Shown: positions 23,363 through 23,569 of the stretch, piece by piece
Numbering within the stretch: position 1 is the stretch's first letter
How the letters are laid out: every line of letters begins with the position of its first letter
DNA from: an uncultured Pirellulaceae bacterium
GTDB taxonomy: Bacteria; Planctomycetota; Planctomycetia; Pirellulales; Pirellulaceae
Assembly (NCBI GenBank): GCA_934278005.1
Contig: CAKQWG010000036.1
Coordinates: 1 to 23,569 of the forward strand
Direction: 5' to 3'
Length of the DNA: 23,569 bases
Notes under the pieces: generated by a model
What the model was told of the DNA's origin: nothing
What the model saw: the letters and a program-made list of their open reading frames with translations, nothing else
Databases searched by the model: none
Translations under genes and position numbers: made by a program

Positions 23363-23407
23363 CCAAGCTGACAAGCTTGGAATCAGCGACCGCAGGGGGC
23401 GCTGATT
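23363..23407 (-). terminator. Two adjacent stem-loops after the PEP-CTERM gene
   Basis: On the - strand, downstream of the stop at 23450, there is an 8-bp stem AATCAGCG/CGCTGATT (23381-23388 with 23400-23407). Next to it is a 7-bp stem CCAAGCT/AGCTTGG with loop GACA (23363-23380). Neither is followed by a T-run, so termination is plausible but not of the classical intrinsic form. Confidence 0.4.
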
Positions 23408-23449
23408 GAGAAAATTGAATAGTCCAAGGTCTGCCGCGATGGCAACCGA

Positions 23450-23569
23450 CTAGCGACGCCGGCGGCGCCAGCCGAAGCCGGCCAGCGAAACGACTCCAAG
23501 CAGCCCCAACGACGTTGGCTCCGGTACGGCCACGACTAGGTTTGCAGGAACGGAACTAACCTGCGACGT
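23450..23569 (-). CDS. PEP-CTERM sorting-signal protein, C-terminal fragment
   Basis: Only the last 39 codons are in the window; the gene continues beyond 23569. The tail reads VPEPTSLGLLGVVSLAGFG followed by WRRRRR and TAG. This is a complete PEP-CTERM signal: the VPEP motif, a hydrophobic helix and an Arg cluster. Such proteins are exported and processed by an exosortase, which is not encoded here. The function of the main domain cannot be judged. Confidence 0.88.
   Translation of the reverse strand, partial: TSQVSSVPANLVVAVPEPTSLGLLGVVSLAGFGWRRRRR

Overview
The window looks like a planctomycete chromosome, most likely Pirellulaceae (Rhodopirellula/Blastopirellula type). The signs are a DUF1559 pseudopilin-like protein paired with a small lipoprotein, a PEP-CTERM sorting signal, a high-50s GC content by eye, and several families of short palindromic intergenic repeats. 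No rRNA, tRNA, CRISPR array, transposase or phage gene was seen.

Left part (1-1310): prfB (release factor 2), whose reading frame is restored by the classical in-frame UGA with a +1 shift at CTT-TGA-C. It is followed by three copies of a 26-bp hairpin repeat that begins in the prfB stop codon.

Central part (1311-11927): a complete cbb3-type cytochrome oxidase locus on the + strand: ccoN-ccoO fused in one ORF, ccoQ, a one-haem ccoP, ccoG (Cu reductase/Fe-S assembly factor), ccoH, a TauE/SafE (UreH-like) membrane protein with an HCxGMCGP motif, ccoI (Cu P-type ATPase) and ccoS. Spacing is tight, with two GTGA four-base overlaps. A dihaem c-type lipoprotein follows and may bring electrons to the oxidase. 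Downstream is a sigma-54-type AAA+/Fis activator (12075-13187) with no receiver domain and with GEFTSA where GAFTGA is expected.

Right-centre (13285-19238), mostly - strand: a secreted alpha/beta hydrolase, a secreted two-PepSY protein, an OmpR-type two-component system (response regulator and HAMP kinase, ATGA overlap), a perfect 22-bp palindrome upstream of the regulator, a divergent 45-aa one-helix membrane protein, and fetA-fetB (putative iron/metal exporter). PepSY, two-component system and FetAB together suggest an envelope or metal-stress module next to a copper- and haem-demanding oxidase; this link is inference.

Right end (19239-23569): a secreted seven-bladed WD40 protein whose signal peptide and propeller lie in different frames, a repeat-rich spacer (13-bp tandem array, purine tract, two 37-bp direct repeats), the lipoprotein/DUF1559 pair on the - strand, and the C-terminus of a PEP-CTERM protein running off the window.

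The least described items are the palindromic mobile-like repeat shared by the prfB and kinase/PepSY spacers, the 22-bp operator-like palindrome with its neighbouring small membrane protein, and the AAA+ activator with an altered sigma-54 contact loop.
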